DNA of 64,000 bases from Thermoplasmata archaeon (GCA_021817245.1 JAKAVQ010000002.1:78721-142720); one strand, 5' to 3'; shown: positions 48,393-57,504, numbered from the stretch's first letter. Translations and numbers: made by a program. The notes: a model not told the origin generated them from the letters alone.

Positions 48393-50096
48393 ATGCACCT
48401 GAATCGGTCCACAGACATTCCAGCATTCCTTGACTTTCCAAAGTACTACCTTATTGAGGGGCCGGGGGTTGCTATGCCCCCTTCCTCGGCGACTTCTCTT
48501 GCACGTCACGCGATCGAGGTCCCGCCGTTCCAGAGGGGCATCGAGTGGGGTGGGCCGGAGGTTGAAGAGCTCCTCGACACGAAATCTGCGACACTCGGGA
48601 CTGTCATCCTCGCAAATCTCGCTGGCCGTGCCCAACCGCTTCTCGTTGACGGCTTGCAGCGGTTTGCCGTCGGGACGGCCCTGCTTGTTGAACTGTACCC
48701 AGAAGTGCTTGCAGCCTCACCTCGCAATCGGATAGCTGCTGCTCACTTTGTTCGACTTCAGGCCGAGGCCGGCAACTTCCAGCCAGTCTTCCAGACCAAT
48801 TCCGATGTCTTGACGAAGCATCCCCGTCTAGCGATTAGCAGTTCGTATGGAACTCTCCTGCAGGAGGTGCGAGAACTCGTCAACCGAGAGCTTCGCACCG
48901 ACGCCAGCGACTTTGCGGGCAGGGTGCAGCGGCTCTTCCTCGATCGCCAGGTGGGGATAGATCTTTACTCGGGATTCAGCGTGTACAGTGAGCTAACCAG
49001 CACGTTCATTGACATCAACACCCAGGGTCTTGATCTTTCCCCCACCGATCTCCTTCGCGCCCAGCTGGTTGATCAAGGTTTGCAGCTGAACTGGACCGCG
49101 GCAGATATCCAAGACATGGAGAACGACTTCACGGAAACGTTCGGGCGTTCTCCTCAAACTCACATGAGAACGCTTGGCAAGTTTCTCAATAGTGCAGTCG
49201 AAGACACCACTCGGCGGACCACTATTCTATCAAATTGGCCGGGCTTGACAAAGGCAGATGTGTCCGATTTGCTCGCCTTCATCGATTCAACGATAGATGC
49301 GGCACAGTCGGGGACATACCCGTATCTCGGACAGTCGTACGCCTGCGGTCCGCAGGCATTTTCACTCGTCCTGATCCTCTACTGGTTACTCTACAAACGT
49401 GGTCGCGGGAAGGCCGACTTCGCAGGCGGAGGATTCGCGACACAGAATGATCTTCATCTTCTCCTCAGAGCATTGTACCGGCGTCTAATTGACGGGACGA
49501 TTTTCCGGATCGAGAGTGCCATCGACTGGCTTCTCGCAAACGCGGCCCGAGCGACGCCGGGAACCCTCGCAGATCAGATTGGCCAAGGAACCACGTCGGG
49601 AAGCCTCTCCGGAAGTCCTGACAGAGGCTGGCTGGAGCAGAGTCTTCGCCGAGCGGACTTAAAACGGAGCCGTCAGATCTTCAACGCTTGCCTTCTTCCG
49701 GTTCGTACGAGCGTCGGCGGACCCTTTCCAACGATGGGGTTCGGTCGTAAGGCAGGTGACTGGACTATTGATCACCTGGTGCCCCAGGCTAAGATCGCGC
49801 CGGCAAGAGCTGGCGAAGTAGAGGCGTTCCTACTACCCAATCTTGCACCACTTCCCGCGAGCGTAAACAAGTCCATTCGGGATCTGGACTGCGCAATAAA
49901 ACTCGGTCCCACAGGTCCATACATCCACTACAAGGACAAGCACCCGTACATCGAGTGGTTGGTGACTACCCAGTACCCTGCGGTTTCCCCTACCTCCGCG
50001 TTCGACGACCAATCTCATCTAGCATCTGGTTCAACCCCCGCAATCGGCGATGATCGGATCGAGGCCTTGGCGGATATCTTGGAGGATCGACTGTAG
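48393..50096 (+). CDS. DUF262-HNH protein (GmrSD-like, putative nuclease)
   Basis: VPPFQRGIEWGGPEVEELLDTKSATLGTVIL, LLVDGLQRFAVGTALL, STFIDINTQGLDLSPTDLLRAQLV, and C-terminal WTIDHLVPQAKIAPARAGEVEAFLLPNLAPLPASVNKSIRD. Confidence 0.82.
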   Translation: MHLNRSTDIPAFLDFPKYYLIEGPGVAMPPSSATSLARHAIEVPPFQRGIEWGGPEVEELLDTKSATLGTVILANLAGRAQPLLVDGLQRFAVGTALLVELYPEVLAASPRNRIAAAHFVRLQAEAGNFQPVFQTNSDVLTKHPRLAISSSYGTLLQEVRELVNRELRTDASDFAGRVQRLFLDRQVGIDLYSGFSVYSELTSTFIDINTQGLDLSPTDLLRAQLVDQGLQLNWTAADIQDMENDFTETFGRSPQTHMRTLGKFLNSAVEDTTRRTTILSNWPGLTKADVSDLLAFIDSTIDAAQSGTYPYLGQSYACGPQAFSLVLILYWLLYKRGRGKADFAGGGFATQNDLHLLLRALYRRLIDGTIFRIESAIDWLLANAARATPGTLADQIGQGTTSGSLSGSPDRGWLEQSLRRADLKRSRQIFNACLLPVRTSVGGPFPTMGFGRKAGDWTIDHLVPQAKIAPARAGEVEAFLLPNLAPLPASVNKSIRDLDCAIKLGPTGPYIHYKDKHPYIEWLVTTQYPAVSPTSAFDDQSHLASGSTPAIGDDRIEALADILEDRL

Positions 50097-50180
50097 TCGC
50101 ATGCCCAACTCAGGGCTCCGGGTGACAATGGAATCCAGGGGACACCTCTATTGTCAGGTTTCACCATTCATTGGTAGGGA

Positions 50181-51086
50181 ATGGTAGAAAACGGAAATGT
50201 AAAATCAGTTAGCGTGTCGTCCGCCGAAGGGCCCCGGACTACCAGGGGAACAGGCCCCCGACCGTTCCTGAAGTGGGCTGGCGGGAAGTCGCAAGCCTTC
50301 CAGGAACTTAGGCAGTTCTTTCCAAATCTGAAGGACGGCCAGACTTACTTCGAGCCATTTCTTGGAGGAGGGGCAGTTTACTTCGGCCTCTCCCCGAAGT
50401 CAGCCGTACTCTCGGACTTGAACAAGTCCCTCGTGTTCACTTACCAAGCGGTCAAGGATCATGTCGAGGGGCTGATTGCTGCCCTGGGAAGACTGCCACC
50501 CCCGGCTTCGGAGAAGGACTATTACACAGCACGGACTCGATTTAATCGTCTCGCCGCTCGATTGTCGACTCTAGACAGCAGCCAAATTGTCACCTTTTCC
50601 GCGCTGTTCATCTGGCTGAACCATTTGTGCTACAACGGACTCTATCGAGTGAACAAGAAGGGTGGCTTCAACGTTCCTTATGGATTCTATCGGAATCCGA
50701 CCATCTACTCGGCTGATTCGCTCAGAGTCGCCAGCGAGGCACTGCGATCTGCACGGGTTATGGCGTCTGATTACGAATCCGCGCTAGAGGGCGCCGGCCG
50801 CGGAGATCTTGCCTACCTCGATCCGCCGTATGACCCCGTGAGCGAAACGGCAAAATTCACCTCTTACACATCGAGCGGCTTCGACCTCACACAGCAGGAG
50901 CGGCTCTCCCGAGTAGTCCACGAGCTCGTAGACAGGGGATGCAAGGTTGTGCTGAGTAATTCGCCCTCAGACAGGATCAAGGAATTGTATCGTGGATACC
51001 GCTTCGAGCGGGTGGCCGTACCCCGGGCGATAAACTGCGTGGGCTCAAGGCGGTCCGCTGTCGAGGAACTCGTGGTAATTGCCTGA
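50181..51086 (+). CDS. D12-class N6-adenine DNA methyltransferase (Dam family)
   Basis: PFLKWAGGKSQAFQELRQFFP, YFEPFLGGGAVYFGL, GDLAYLDPPYDPVSETAKFTSYTSSGF. Confidence 0.94.
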   Translation: MVENGNVKSVSVSSAEGPRTTRGTGPRPFLKWAGGKSQAFQELRQFFPNLKDGQTYFEPFLGGGAVYFGLSPKSAVLSDLNKSLVFTYQAVKDHVEGLIAALGRLPPPASEKDYYTARTRFNRLAARLSTLDSSQIVTFSALFIWLNHLCYNGLYRVNKKGGFNVPYGFYRNPTIYSADSLRVASEALRSARVMASDYESALEGAGRGDLAYLDPPYDPVSETAKFTSYTSSGFDLTQQERLSRVVHELVDRGCKVVLSNSPSDRIKELYRGYRFERVAVPRAINCVGSRRSAVEELVVIA

Positions 51087-51109
51087 GCAATCAATCCTTG
51101 AGCGGCAAG

Positions 51110-51661
51110 CTATTCTTCACTTGATCCGCGTAGCGTTCTGCAAACGCGGCACCAAGACTGCCGCACTGGCTTCCTGTCAATCGTGCGCAGCCCGAACCAC
51201 CCCTGGAGTTCGCCGACAAGCGCGCAATGGGGGCACTGACACGGGTTGCACCAGTCCAGCTGTTCGACGCTATGCCGAATCTGGTCGAGCAAACCGACGG
51301 CCCTTCCATATGTGGGGTCGGCGTCGAAGTCCTCGTCCTCTCTGAATTCAACGTCGGATCTTACTGACACAAGGATCTTCCTTAGGGCTGCGCCCGCCTC
51401 GAGGAGAGCGTCCTGCACTATAGCAGCGCCTTCCGCGTCGGAATCCTTGGATCCCGTGCCTGAAGCCGGCAGCAAACCCGCGAGGCGTCGCACGTAGTCC
51501 GGCGCAATCCTCTCAGGGAAGACCTTCACAACCAGGCCCTCGAGTTTCTTGGCGCTAAGTTCGTCGTCAGAAGCGAGCAGCCAGCAAGCACCTGCGGCCA
51601 ACAGCGGCTGAAATGCGCCGCGGTCCAGGCCTGACAGAAACTTGGGATCTAGTCCTGGCAT
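51110..51661 (-). CDS. Hypothetical protein with C-terminal Cys clusters (putative zinc ribbon)
   Basis: CNPCQCPHCALVGELQGWFGLRTIDRKPVRQSWCRVCRTL; alpha-helical N-terminus. Confidence 0.6.
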   Translation of the reverse strand: MPGLDPKFLSGLDRGAFQPLLAAGACWLLASDDELSAKKLEGLVVKVFPERIAPDYVRRLAGLLPASGTGSKDSDAEGAAIVQDALLEAGAALRKILVSVRSDVEFREDEDFDADPTYGRAVGLLDQIRHSVEQLDWCNPCQCPHCALVGELQGWFGLRTIDRKPVRQSWCRVCRTLRGSSEE

Positions 51662-51909
51662 CCACCCTTCAGATCGTGGGCCACTCCATGAAGCCTTGGA
51701 TCAGCGCTCAACGCGCCCGATTCGGGGCGTGGGTGCCGGGAAGTTCTAGAAGCGGCGTTTCTCATTGTCGAACCTAGTAGTGCGCAAGCGGTACTGCGCC
51801 CTGGCACAGCCAACGGGCCGCGGGGGGTGTAAGGTTGATTGCGCTCACTTTGTCGTTCTCAGCCACGTTAACGCCACTTGTGACGGTTGTTTCAATCTAG
51901 AATTGCAGG

Positions 51910-52692
51910 CTAAACGGTCCCGACAGACTCAACAAATGAGTCAAGGCCAGCGCTCGCATCACGCACCCGAGCAACCTCTTCGAGGATGGATCGTACCGCA
52001 ATGGACTGATCAGTCTCGTCGGGGGGGGGATAAACGAATGCAGTTACGTCGAGGTTGCTTAGGCGACGCTCTGAGAGTGCCCTCGCGTGATCAGTTATGT
52101 CCCGGAAGCTATAGACCAAGACCTTCGCGTCGTCAACGGTCTCCATCTGGTTCAGCCCGAAAGAAAAGCATTGGAATGCGCGCATGTTATCTTGGTCCAG
52201 TACGAAGTCAAACGTGTAGTAACTCTTGTTACCCGCGAATCTTCTCTGAGATATGACCGGGACATGATACCTCTCAAAAGCGCGCCTGACGCGGGCGACC
52301 ACGCTCCTCCTGCGGACAACCTTCGACTCTCGCTTTCCTCTTTGATCTATTGAAACAAATCTCTGGTACAGGCTAGCCAATTCGTGATCTATGTCGCTTG
52401 CGGTCGTAGAAGCTGGCTCGCTCACCTGAATCGTTTGAGATTGTGACTTGGAAAGGGTGTCGAGAAATCCACGGTCGCGATTAGGGGTACCCGAATACTC
52501 TTCGAACCCATCGACTATTCTTTGGACTGAGTCAACATCAAGGGTCTCGTCTGAATAGGTCTTTAGGCGGGGAATGCCCTCGGTGAATCTGACCCGGAGC
52601 TTGCCGGATTCGGGATCGTGAAGCATCACACCAATATTCACTGGTTCGTAACGGACAAGGTCGGGGACGACCTTTACCACCACGTACCTCAT
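51910..52692 (-). CDS. DUF3037-family protein
   Basis: MRYVVVKVVPDLVRYEPVNIGVMLHDPESGKLRVRFTEGIPRLK... located directly downstream of a HipA-like kinase. Confidence 0.75.
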   Translation of the reverse strand: MRYVVVKVVPDLVRYEPVNIGVMLHDPESGKLRVRFTEGIPRLKTYSDETLDVDSVQRIVDGFEEYSGTPNRDRGFLDTLSKSQSQTIQVSEPASTTASDIDHELASLYQRFVSIDQRGKRESKVVRRRSVVARVRRAFERYHVPVISQRRFAGNKSYYTFDFVLDQDNMRAFQCFSFGLNQMETVDDAKVLVYSFRDITDHARALSERRLSNLDVTAFVYPPPDETDQSIAVRSILEEVARVRDASAGLDSFVESVGTV

Positions 52693-52705
52693 CGGACTTC
52701 TCTCT

Positions 52706-53500
52706 TCAGGGAGGGGGCCTTTCGGGGTTAAGCGCAAACGCCTGAAGAGCACTTCGTACTAGTGCCTTCCTGTCCTCAAGAAACCTGACCGCTGCGGCTC
52801 TCTCGACTTGGTCTTCGAGCCATGCAATCGGAATGTCGTCCACTATTCCTCCCGGAGCCTCCGCAGGCATGGCTTCCAAGCTGTCGCAAAAGGGCCCGAA
52901 TTCCTCCAACGACCAGACACACCGATTCAAGAAGTCGAAACGTGGCACCAAGTCTTTGGATGCTGCGACAGCTGCTAGATTGGCAGAGTGCCACGACGGT
53001 CCAGTCAGGATGAATCCGTTGTCTATCATGAGCATTCGATACCTTGGTCCCTCTGCGGTCTCGACTTTGCTGATTAGAAGATTGCCGCCGCCACGATCCA
53101 TGTTCCTGACCCAATTGTCGAACCCGAGGATCTTCGCGACCTCCTCACGATTCGCAATATCCCAGGGCTTGATTCCGACTGAAGCGGGTTCAGTAAAGTC
53201 GAAGGCAGACGTAACCTGCCTAGTGCCAAAGTAACTCCCGGGCTGGATACCACGACTGGTCAACCCGGCCGAATCTCGAATGAACAGCTCAGTGAGCGTT
53301 ACTATCGCAGCCTCAGCAGTCGGCAAGTTCAGGCGGTTGCAAATTTCCGCTCCCAGCCCTTCGTTAAAGAGGGCTCGAGATCCATGTTCTGGAAACTTCA
53401 CCCAATACTCGCTCCGGTCGTCGCAAAGCATTCTGTGGGGCCGGGATCCGCCCTTCCCCGGAGTGAAGCCATAGTCGCGGACTGCTGTAACGGTCCTCAA
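52706..53500 (-). CDS. HipA-like kinase-domain protein (HipA_2 type)
   Basis: EYWVKFPEHGSRALFNEGLGAEICNRLNLPTAEAAIVTL...FDNWVRNMDRGGGNLLISKVETAEGPRYRMLMIDNGFILTG (catalytic N...D...GNLL...IDNG layout). Confidence 0.82.
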   Translation of the reverse strand: MRTVTAVRDYGFTPGKGGSRPHRMLCDDRSEYWVKFPEHGSRALFNEGLGAEICNRLNLPTAEAAIVTLTELFIRDSAGLTSRGIQPGSYFGTRQVTSAFDFTEPASVGIKPWDIANREEVAKILGFDNWVRNMDRGGGNLLISKVETAEGPRYRMLMIDNGFILTGPSWHSANLAAVAASKDLVPRFDFLNRCVWSLEEFGPFCDSLEAMPAEAPGGIVDDIPIAWLEDQVERAAAVRFLEDRKALVRSALQAFALNPERPPP

Positions 53501-53720
53501 ACGTCACGACCACCCTCTCCGGATGACGACCTGGGCTTGAACGTCGCGGCCGGACACTGATAGAAGAAACTCCAAGGCGATGAGCGAAGTCCTAAGTCAC
53601 CATTGAAGGGTTGTTGTAACGGTCCCTTCACCGATATCGGCCGAGGAGCGAGGGCCCGAACTCCGGCCACGGCCCCCGCTCTGGCGCTGGCCGAATTTCG
53701 GAATGGGATTCGAACCCCCG

Positions 53721-53745
53721 GGGGGTACAAATACTCCCTCCGACA
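53721..53745 (+). repeat. Degenerate copy of the tRNA-Met T-arm/acceptor 3' end (possible att remnant)
   Basis: GGGGGTACAAATACTCCCTCCGACA aligns to tRNA-Met 32944-32968 GGGGGTTCAAATCCCCCCTCCGACA at 22/25 positions. Confidence 0.5.
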
Positions 53746-53868
53746 CTCGGTACGAACGCCCGAGGACATCCCGGCCCGCGAGTGGTGGGTGCAAACAGGA
53801 TTAGGCATTCTGCCGCTCATTGTGGCTCACCTTCGGGCATATGACCCCGCTTCGGCTCGCGACTACGT

Positions 53869-54939
53869 CTAGGAAAAGCGTCGACTGTAGACGTCAGCTA
53901 GGAAGCGGGATCTCAAGCGGTAGCGTCGACCCCGCCTCTCTCCGATTTGCTCCAAGACACCGGCTTTGCTAAGCTCATCCAGCGCCGACCAAAGCGCCGG
54001 TTGGCTGTACCCCTTTGGATTCGGATAGTCGCTCCTTGAGAACCAAGCGCCGGTTCCCTGCAGCACCCAACGAAGCAGAGTGCGTGTGCTTTCCCGGGAG
54101 AACTTGGAGACAAAAGGTCCGAGGTTTGCCTGCCTTGCGGCCGCCTTGTAGGCTGCCTGCGCCTCACCAGCGTAATATCGTGCCCAATGGCCGTAATCAG
54201 TCCCCGCGTTCGTGGTGCCGAGGTACTCGTAATAGTGATCGCTAGTCCGGAAGAAACGGGTGTCGAGCGGGATTAGGGCAGCCTTCCGAAGACCGAGCTT
54301 CACTAACACGGCGATGTTCAGTAGACGGCCTAGTCTTCCGTTTCCGTCCATGAAGGGATGAATCGCTTCGAACTCAGCGAAGAATAGAGAGGCAGTGATT
54401 GGGGCGGGTAGCGCGAACCTTGCCTGGTCCAACCACTCGAGCAACCTCTCGAGCTCTCTCTCAGTTCGTTCTGGTGGGGTGGGTGTGAATCTGAGGGATC
54501 CGCTTCCGACATTGACAATGTAGTTCTGTTCAGGTTTCAGAACCCCCACCCAATCGGGGCGTATCACATCCTTGAACAACGCTCTGTGAGTGTCGAGAAG
54601 CCCCTGGACCGTTAAGGGTGGACCCTTCCCTCGTGAGAGGTCGCCATAAGCATTCGCTAGCCTGAGAACCCCTGTTTCCGACGGGGACTCAGGTTTTCTG
54701 CCCTCCAGTACCTGACGCGCTTTGTCAAGTTCGACTGTCTCCCCTTCGAGTCTGAAGCTACTTACTGCGTTCCTGAGTCTGGCCATCCCGAGCAATATCT
54801 GGTGGAGTTGCGGTGAGAGCAGGCGGGTTTCTAGTATCCCATCTAATCGGATGCATTCCACCGCAGGTGCCCCGATATCGTCCCCCACGTGAATGCTCGG
54901 AGAGAAACCGCCAGTCGTGTCCCTCTTCTCAAGCGGCAC
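53869..54939 (-). CDS. Fic-domain protein with C-terminal winged-helix-like region (class II-like)
   Basis: SSFRLEGETVELDKARQVL (SxxxEG) and HPFMDGNGRLGRLLNIAVLV; C-terminus YSQPALWSALDELSKAGVLEQIGERRGRRYRL. Confidence 0.93.
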   Translation of the reverse strand: MPLEKRDTTGGFSPSIHVGDDIGAPAVECIRLDGILETRLLSPQLHQILLGMARLRNAVSSFRLEGETVELDKARQVLEGRKPESPSETGVLRLANAYGDLSRGKGPPLTVQGLLDTHRALFKDVIRPDWVGVLKPEQNYIVNVGSGSLRFTPTPPERTERELERLLEWLDQARFALPAPITASLFFAEFEAIHPFMDGNGRLGRLLNIAVLVKLGLRKAALIPLDTRFFRTSDHYYEYLGTTNAGTDYGHWARYYAGEAQAAYKAAARQANLGPFVSKFSRESTRTLLRWVLQGTGAWFSRSDYPNPKGYSQPALWSALDELSKAGVLEQIGERRGRRYRLRSRFLADVYSRRFS

Positions 54940-55075
54940 AGCTACTTATCAAGAATTAGACATATTTGGAGTTTTCATAAGAAGAATAAGAAGAGTGGAA
55001 TCTGTGGGATTACCCCGATCTGGCAGTGGAGGGACCCGGGGAATCGTAAGCTTGCCATAGCAGGAGTAGCGCGCC

Positions 55076-56275
55076 TTGCAACTAACGAGTGACATCGACG
55101 AAGGTGAGGTGCAACGGGATTGCGGACAACTCGCGAAGACGCACCCGATCGCATCTGATTTCATCGTCCGCCGACCCGGATACGACTATCCATCCTGTGG
55201 GGGGATGGCCCGAGGCGGAATGCCGAACGCTCCCTCGGGTCGCCCCCTATCCTGGGATGGACCCCCTCGAAGAAGCCCGATTCACCCTTCGGCTCGAGCC
55301 TCCGCCCTACCTGAAAAGGGGTCGTCTGCGGGGGCACGAGCTGGTACGGTACACCAGTGGGAAGCTCAAGTTGCCGCCTTTCTGAACGACAAGCGTTCCA
55401 CGGATGACGTGGGAGAGGCGTGGCTTTCGCGAATGCGCTGGGAACTCTGCAGGCTCCCCAGTCTGCTGCGTCGAGTGGGGCAGCCGGGCAGCGTGCGTTC
55501 TCCAAAGGACGTGACCGAAGACAGTCTCCGCGCGCTTCGGGCGGGGCTCCCGTGGGAGACGCCGACCTTTGCCGTTCACTTTCAGGCGCTGAGGCAGTTC
55601 CTTCGATGGGGAGGAAATCCGATAGCCGGTGAGCGTCCTTTGTGGGCGCTTCCAAGGAGCATCCCGGTCCACCGGCGGTGGGTAACCAAGGCGCAACTTG
55701 TATCGTTGTACCGTGCCGCACGTGGGGTGGAGCGTGTGATCGTCGCTCTCGAGGGCCTGAGCGGACTTAGGAGGGTCGAAGTCCTGAGACTTCGTGTCAA
55801 GGATGTCCTCGTCAAGGAGGAGTGCCTCCGCATTCTCGGAAAAGGGCGACGCGGGGGGAAGTGGCGGATCATCCCCTTGCGCGGAGAGGTGTTCCGTGTG
55901 CTGACGACATGGATCCGAAACAAACGAGACGATGACAAGGTGGTGTCACTGTCCAAATCCGGAGCCGACGCGGCTCTCCAGCGGGCGGTTCGCCGGGCCG
56001 GACTTACCCGTGACGGCGTCAAGGTATCGCACCATGATCTTCGGAGGACGTTCGGCCGTCTCGCCAACGCGTCGGGGATGAGCCTGGTTTCCCTTCAAGG
56101 GCTCTACGGCCATGCGTCGCCGACACTCTCATCTCACTACATCGGACTCGACTTTGACGAGCTCAAGGCCGCCCTCGCAAGGTTAGATTCCTTTCTGGGG
56201 CCGGTCGCTGAATCCCGCCCTCCGGAACGGGCCGTGTCCCGCCCCAGGACGCGCCTCGGCCCGCCGCGGCGGTGA
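55076..56275 (+). CDS. Tyrosine recombinase/integrase
   Basis: ALEGLSGLRRVEVLRLRVKDV...VSHHDLRRTFGRLANASGMSLVSLQGLYGHASPTLSSHYIG (R...HxxR...Y); true start may be downstream of 55076. Confidence 0.88.
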   Translation: MQLTSDIDEGEVQRDCGQLAKTHPIASDFIVRRPGYDYPSCGGMARGGMPNAPSGRPLSWDGPPRRSPIHPSARASALPEKGSSAGARAGTVHQWEAQVAAFLNDKRSTDDVGEAWLSRMRWELCRLPSLLRRVGQPGSVRSPKDVTEDSLRALRAGLPWETPTFAVHFQALRQFLRWGGNPIAGERPLWALPRSIPVHRRWVTKAQLVSLYRAARGVERVIVALEGLSGLRRVEVLRLRVKDVLVKEECLRILGKGRRGGKWRIIPLRGEVFRVLTTWIRNKRDDDKVVSLSKSGADAALQRAVRRAGLTRDGVKVSHHDLRRTFGRLANASGMSLVSLQGLYGHASPTLSSHYIGLDFDELKAALARLDSFLGPVAESRPPERAVSRPRTRLGPPRR

Positions 56276-56500
56276 CGATAGCGCAAACATGTGTACATGT
56301 GAACATACACCCTCATGAGTGGTTCCCGTCAGGCGCCGACTCTTGAGTTCGCCCGCCCCGGAGCAAACCCGACCCTTGAGTCGATCGAGTACGTTAGGGC
56401 CATTCTCCGCTCCGCCGAGAAGCCGGCTCTCCGCGCCCGTCCGAACTCGCTACGTGCAGCACCCGCTGGCATCCCCGCCAGGTGAACCCGCCGGGGGCGG

Positions 56501-56899
56501 CTACTTGACCGGTGTCGGGGGCGAGCGGAGCACGAACTCGTTGCCGTCGGGGTCGGCGATCACCGATAACGTGGCGGTGAATCCGGGAGGATGGATCGTG
56601 TGCGGAGCATCCGTGATCGTTCCTCCTCGTCGGGCGATCTCCGCGCAAGCAACGGCGGGGTCATGGTGGGAGAACACGACCCCAGAGACGGTCCCGGGTT
56701 CGCGTCCCCCCTCCTCGGGGTCGTACACGTGCATTCGAAGGGTGGTGCTGCTGCCCGGGATCGCGAACACCGCCCGGCCCGCGGTCCCGTCGAACTGGAG
56801 TTCCTTCAATCCGAGCACATCGCCATAGAACTTTCGCGCCTTGTGGATGTCGCGAACGTGTACGGTCACCGCTTCGAGGCCTTCGACCGCTGCGACCAT
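56501..56899 (-). CDS. VOC/glyoxalase-family protein
   Basis: AVTVHVRDIHKARKFYGDVLGLKELQFDG...FVLRSPP with IADPDGNEF. Confidence 0.9.
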   Translation of the reverse strand: MVAAVEGLEAVTVHVRDIHKARKFYGDVLGLKELQFDGTAGRAVFAIPGSSTTLRMHVYDPEEGGREPGTVSGVVFSHHDPAVACAEIARRGGTITDAPHTIHPPGFTATLSVIADPDGNEFVLRSPPTPVK

Positions 56900-57072
56900 G
56901 TGCGATGTGGGAGCGCACAGGGTCTTATCAGGGCTGCGAGCCCGGCGGCGTCTGGGCCTCAGAGGGCCAGACTGGCCCTGGGTGCGTCACGGCGCCCCGA
57001 CTCGCTCCTCACCTTCCGGCCGACCGGACACTTCGATGTCACGGGAGCCCCTGCGGCGGCTCGGAGACGCTC

Positions 57073-57504
57073 CTAGAGTTCGGACACGCACCGGTAGAGG
57101 TCTCCGGAGACGCCCCAACTTGTCCCGATCGCGCGACCGACGGTCTCCGCGACGAGATACGTGTCGTTCCAGGAACGGAATCTGGGGTCCGAGGACCAGA
57201 GCGTGATACCGGTCGTCACGACCCGGCGCGGCGGGCTCGCCGTCGGGTCCTTGATGGAGATCCCGTCCATGGTGAAGAACAGCTTGCTACCCTCCGGCGT
57301 CGAAAGGATCCCTCGCAACGTTGGGGTGAACCCCCCGTCCGGCCGCTGACGCGCGAGGTTCGTGGCATGGATCGTCCCACGAAGGCCATCGGCCTCCAAC
57401 CGGCCGTTCAGGATCCCGTACACATGGCCCCCTTCCGGGAAGGCCCACTCCTCGTCCACGTCGGTGTAGACAAGCTCCAAGGATCCGATCCGCTCCAGTC
57501 TCAT
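57073..57504 (-). CDS. DUF3237-like beta-barrel protein
   Basis: EGGHVYGILNGRLEADGLRGTIHATNLARQRPDGGFTPTLRGILSTPEGSKLFFTMDGI; layout resembles DUF3237. Confidence 0.5.
   Translation of the reverse strand: MRLERIGSLELVYTDVDEEWAFPEGGHVYGILNGRLEADGLRGTIHATNLARQRPDGGFTPTLRGILSTPEGSKLFFTMDGISIKDPTASPPRRVVTTGITLWSSDPRFRSWNDTYLVAETVGRAIGTSWGVSGDLYRCVSEL

Noticed and set aside
50163-50185. ACCATTC...GAATGGT dyad over the MTase start codon
   Set aside because: Only 7 bp, partly dictated by the start region; too weak to claim an operator.
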